64,000 bases of DNA. Origin: Deinococcus alpinitundrae. GTDB lineage: Bacteria; Deinococcota; Deinococci; Deinococcales; Deinococcaceae. The position numbers and the translations under genes were made by a program. Shown here one piece after another: positions 63,211-64,000 of this stretch (position 1 is the first letter of the stretch; each line of letters starts with the position of its first letter). The notes under the pieces were generated by a model that saw nothing but the letters and a program-made list of their open reading frames with translations, was not told the DNA's origin and did no database searches. The DNA lies in NCBI RefSeq assembly GCF_009982895.1, contig NZ_WXZL01000019.1:10727-74726 (forward strand), read 5' to 3'.

Positions 63211-63272
63211 GGTGTACACCCACTGAAACCCCAACGGAATCGTTGTAATTCCGTTGGGGTTGCGTCTATACT
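63211..63272 (+). promoter_or_regulatory. Promoter and strong inverted repeat before the 150-aa gene
   Basis: GGTGTACACC (63211-63220) is a perfect palindrome; then a perfect 14-bp stem AACCCCAACGGAAT (63227-63240) / ATTCCGTTGGGGTT (63248-63261). TTGTAA (63243-63248), 18 nt and TATACT (63267-63272) form a promoter overlapping that repeat. The arrangement suggests an operator rather than a terminator, since no T run follows. Confidence 0.5.
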
Positions 63273-63334
63273 CAAAACCTACTACTGGCTGGTCTACATA
63301 GCCGGTATCGCCCAAAGGGGCACAGGGGAAGCGC

Positions 63335-63787
63335 ATGACATTAATTACATCAATTGCACCAGACGAAAAACCAACGATGAGGCTACGCCCGCTGCCCGCA
63401 TGGCACTCACCAGAGCAATTCCGTAAAAATCTTGGCGATAACGTCAGAAAAATAGAAAGGGGGGTCGTCGGAACCCTGCATACCAAAGATGAAACGATCC
63501 GGATGTTGACCGATGATGACTTCCAAGAGCTCTACGGTCTCGCCCGTGAAGTAGATCGCTTACGCGACGGCATTGAAGTCATTATCGCCGCTGCTTTTTG
63601 CGTCAAACAAAACCGTGATGACGCGTCCATTACCGTCCTTGCGAAAGCCGCCATTGCACTTGGCAGAAGCCCTGTGTTGCCTACTCGGCTCGCGTCCAAA
63701 GAGTTCAACATCAGAGACATTCCTGCTGATGAGGTAACTGAAGCGGACGATGCTTTCGATTTTGAGAATGTGAAACGTCCGCTGTAA
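63335..63787 (+). CDS. Unrecognised 150-aa protein
   Basis: 150 aa from ATG 63335; AGGGGAAG upstream. The middle looks like a helix-rich domain (QFRKNLGDNVRKIERGVVGTLHTKDETIRMLTDDDFQELYGLAREVDRLRDGIEVIIAAAFCVKQNRDDASITVLAKAAIAL) with an acidic tail ending DFENVKRPL. No family recognised. It starts a short operon with the next small gene (11-bp gap) and possibly a third starting at 63993. The promoter above suggests tight control. Confidence 0.6.
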   Translation: MTLITSIAPDEKPTMRLRPLPAWHSPEQFRKNLGDNVRKIERGVVGTLHTKDETIRMLTDDDFQELYGLAREVDRLRDGIEVIIAAAFCVKQNRDDASITVLAKAAIALGRSPVLPTRLASKEFNIRDIPADEVTEADDAFDFENVKRPL

Positions 63788-63798
63788 GGAGGTAGGTC

Positions 63799-63996
63799 AT
63801 GTCCGAAGGTTCTGATCCCCCATTGCTTGTTCAGCTTGAAGAAACTCTGCGCCCACTGTCCCACGGTACTCAGGCGCTCAAAGCCATCCAGGAGTTTGCT
63901 GCCCTCAGTACCTGACAACTTTGGTTTGAGGCTGTCCTAGACGGGGAAACTGTCAATTCCCTCTTGTCCCTCGACAAGGACGGCGAAAAGCGGTGA
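63799..63996 (+). pseudogene. Small gene interrupted by in-frame TGA
   Basis: AAGGAGGT precedes ATG 63799 by 5 nt. The frame reads MSEGSDPPLLVQLEETLRPL through AIQEFAALST, then TGA (63913), and continues without further stops as QLWFEAVLDGETVNSLLSLD plus a short tail to TGA 63994, where GTG 63993 would start the next gene by GTGA overlap. The 38-residue part alone could be a gene, but the coherent second half and the GTGA junction suggest a 65-codon gene with a nonsense mutation, sequencing error or readthrough. Confidence 0.45.
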
Positions 63997-64000
63997 GTTG

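Noticed and set aside
63227..63261. Perfect 14-bp hairpin read as a terminator
   Set aside because: No T run on either strand, and it overlaps the -35 of a good promoter, so an operator is more likely.
63913..63915. Selenocysteine at the in-frame TGA
   Set aside because: No recognisable downstream stem-loop or selenoprotein context could be seen; nonsense mutation, error or ordinary readthrough are simpler.

Overview
The window looks like chromosomal DNA of a Deinococcus species. The basis is high GC content, a complete bacterial tuf-S10-spc-alpha ribosomal cluster whose proteins read like deinococcal ones, an archaeal-type phosphoglycerate mutase, an N-terminally short GlgA, a WGxxG-tail exported protein, and many genes whose start codon sits 5-7 nt after a TANNNT -10 hexamer (the leaderless arrangement known from Deinococcus). 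The species was not determined.

Layout. 1-8860: a carbohydrate-type ABC importer (two permeases and a binding protein, minus strand, no ATPase in view) diverges from a plus-strand catabolic operon: cupin, alpha/beta hydrolase, HpcH/HpaI aldolase, HisD-family dehydrogenase, LacI regulator and SDR. Two copies of the palindrome TGCATACGTATGCA lie just downstream of the -10 boxes of the two divergent promoters, so one regulator, probably the LacI protein, could control both arms. The substrate is unknown. 8930-9342: an integrase remnant next to tRNA-Val and tRNA-Cys. 9470-33310: housekeeping and regulatory genes, mostly singly transcribed (glgA, a SpoU-type methylase, two histidine kinases, apaG, M42 and M24 peptidases, cfa, apgM, a 998-aa ATPase, PadR/HAAS pair, SPFH/ribbon-helix-helix pair, CBS protein, MFS exporter, HHH lipoprotein, OmpR-type response regulator), plus a remnant of an S53 peptidase.

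33425-53809 (minus strand): rpsL-rpsG-fusA, then a small membrane protein with its own promoter, then tuf-rpsJ-rplC-D-W-B-rpsS-rplV-rpsC-rplP-rpmC-rpsQ-rplN-X-E-rpsN-H-rplF-R-rpsE-rpmD-rplO-secY-adk-infA-rpmJ-rpsM-K-D-rpoA-rplQ, many overlapping by 1-17 bp. rpsL appears to start at CTG.

54055-59431: an NAD-dependent epimerase and a 2'-5' RNA ligase-like gene whose -10 boxes overlap head to head; an unrecognised 162-aa gene under a promoter containing a palindrome like the Deinococcus radiation/desiccation response motif; a GMC oxidoreductase, a GNAT enzyme and a truncated ComEC-like metallo-beta-lactamase domain. 59450-64000 looks accessory: a NERD-domain protein flanked by ATCCACAGG (DnaA-box-like) repeats, a gene fragment, an MHYT-only membrane protein, small unrecognised genes and, at the right end, a small operon interrupted by an in-frame TGA.
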